Notes under the pieces: model-generated
The model's database searches: none
Told to the model about the DNA's origin: nothing
Seen by the model: the letters and a program-made list of their open reading frames with translations, nothing else
Assembly: GCA_029204225.1 (NCBI GenBank)
Contig: CM055094.1
Location: forward strand, 4,644,063-4,708,062
Direction of reading: 5' to 3'
Source: Diphasiastrum complanatum
Taxonomy: Eukaryota > Streptophyta > Lycopodiopsida > Lycopodiales > Lycopodiaceae
Length of the DNA: 64,000 bases
Made by a program: the position numbers and the translations under genes
Shown: positions 63,690-64,000 of the stretch, in pieces
Numbering within the stretch: position 1 is the stretch's first letter
Layout of the letters: each line of letters starts with the position of its first letter

Positions 63690-64000
63690 CAATCTGCTTT
63701 ATTGAAATGAGAAAATGAACATGAGGAGCAACTCGAGTTGGTCCCTTTTTATAGTAGAGAGGAGGACCTTGGCCTCTGAATCCTATTGGTCCATTTTTGC
63801 CTCTCTAATTATTCAAATTTAAAAAAGAGCGGGAACCATCCAATTTGGAGGGAAACCCAACGTTATTCACTAACTTGACATTTAGGCCCTGCGACATTAA
63901 AAGTCCCGCAAAAAGACCTAAAGTCCTTTTATTGACTTGTAACTAATCAAATCTCTATGTGATCATCGGGTTGGACTTACACACACAGGGTGCCAAATCC
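63690..64000 (+). repeat. Copy 2 of the dispersed repeat (runs off the right edge)
   Basis: Matches 60650-60960 in the same orientation (see that entry for the blocks). If these are LTRs, an element of about 3 kb would lie between them. The copia RNase H at 61790-62150 is on the opposite strand, so this is unproven. Confidence 0.5.

Overview
This is nuclear DNA of a vascular plant with a large, retrotransposon-rich genome. The only host gene I can support runs on the minus strand from an ATG at 58689 down to 8220 and then off the left edge. It encodes a plant ERMP1-type protein: an M28 zinc exopeptidase domain followed by a multi-pass membrane domain, probably in the endoplasmic reticulum. 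I rebuilt ten exons by eye (1,966 coding bases, 655 codons plus one base). All have GT-AG introns, compatible phases and no internal stop. The H, D, E, E and H residues expected of an M28 zinc site are present. The last exons, with the C-terminal region and stop, must lie left of the window.

The introns are very long (about 15.0, 6.8, 8.8, 8.3, 5.6 and more than 8.2 kb) and filled with nested mobile elements. Intron 10 (1-8219) holds most of a Ty3/gypsy element, a cluster of miniature LTR elements (TRIMs) and a LINE fragment. Intron 9 (8330-13949) holds copia relics. Intron 7 holds a LINE fragment. Intron 6 (18180-26521) holds a chromodomain gypsy joined to a copia 5' part, and a hAT-like element. 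Intron 5 (26642-35467) holds an old duplication, two more hAT-like elements and a Penelope-like reverse transcriptase relic. Intron 3 (36079-42921) holds a nearly complete LINE. Intron 2 (43079-58035) is a mosaic of gypsy and copia pieces, a complete but internally deleted copia element, a TRIM, a solo LTR and a fourth hAT-like element. Right of the gene (58690-64000) are its 5' flank with a telo-box, a very small tRNA-derived retroposon and further relics.

The most unusual feature is the group of TRIMs whose LTRs of about 145-150 bp each carry a tRNA-like domain with intact RNA polymerase III A and B boxes. Two families are bounded by perfect 5-bp target-site duplications, and one is nested in the other. 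Also notable are a gypsy LTR type with AGTTA...TAACT ends instead of TG...CA, and four hAT-like elements with CATAG-type ends and 8-bp duplications whose subterminal palindromes differ from copy to copy.

The intron sizes, the Penelope-like relic, the non-L1 look of the LINE and an ERMP1 protein that differs from flowering-plant versions as I remember them suggest a fern or gymnosperm rather than an angiosperm. That is inference. Every transposon coding region I could read in detail is broken by frameshifts, stops or deletions.
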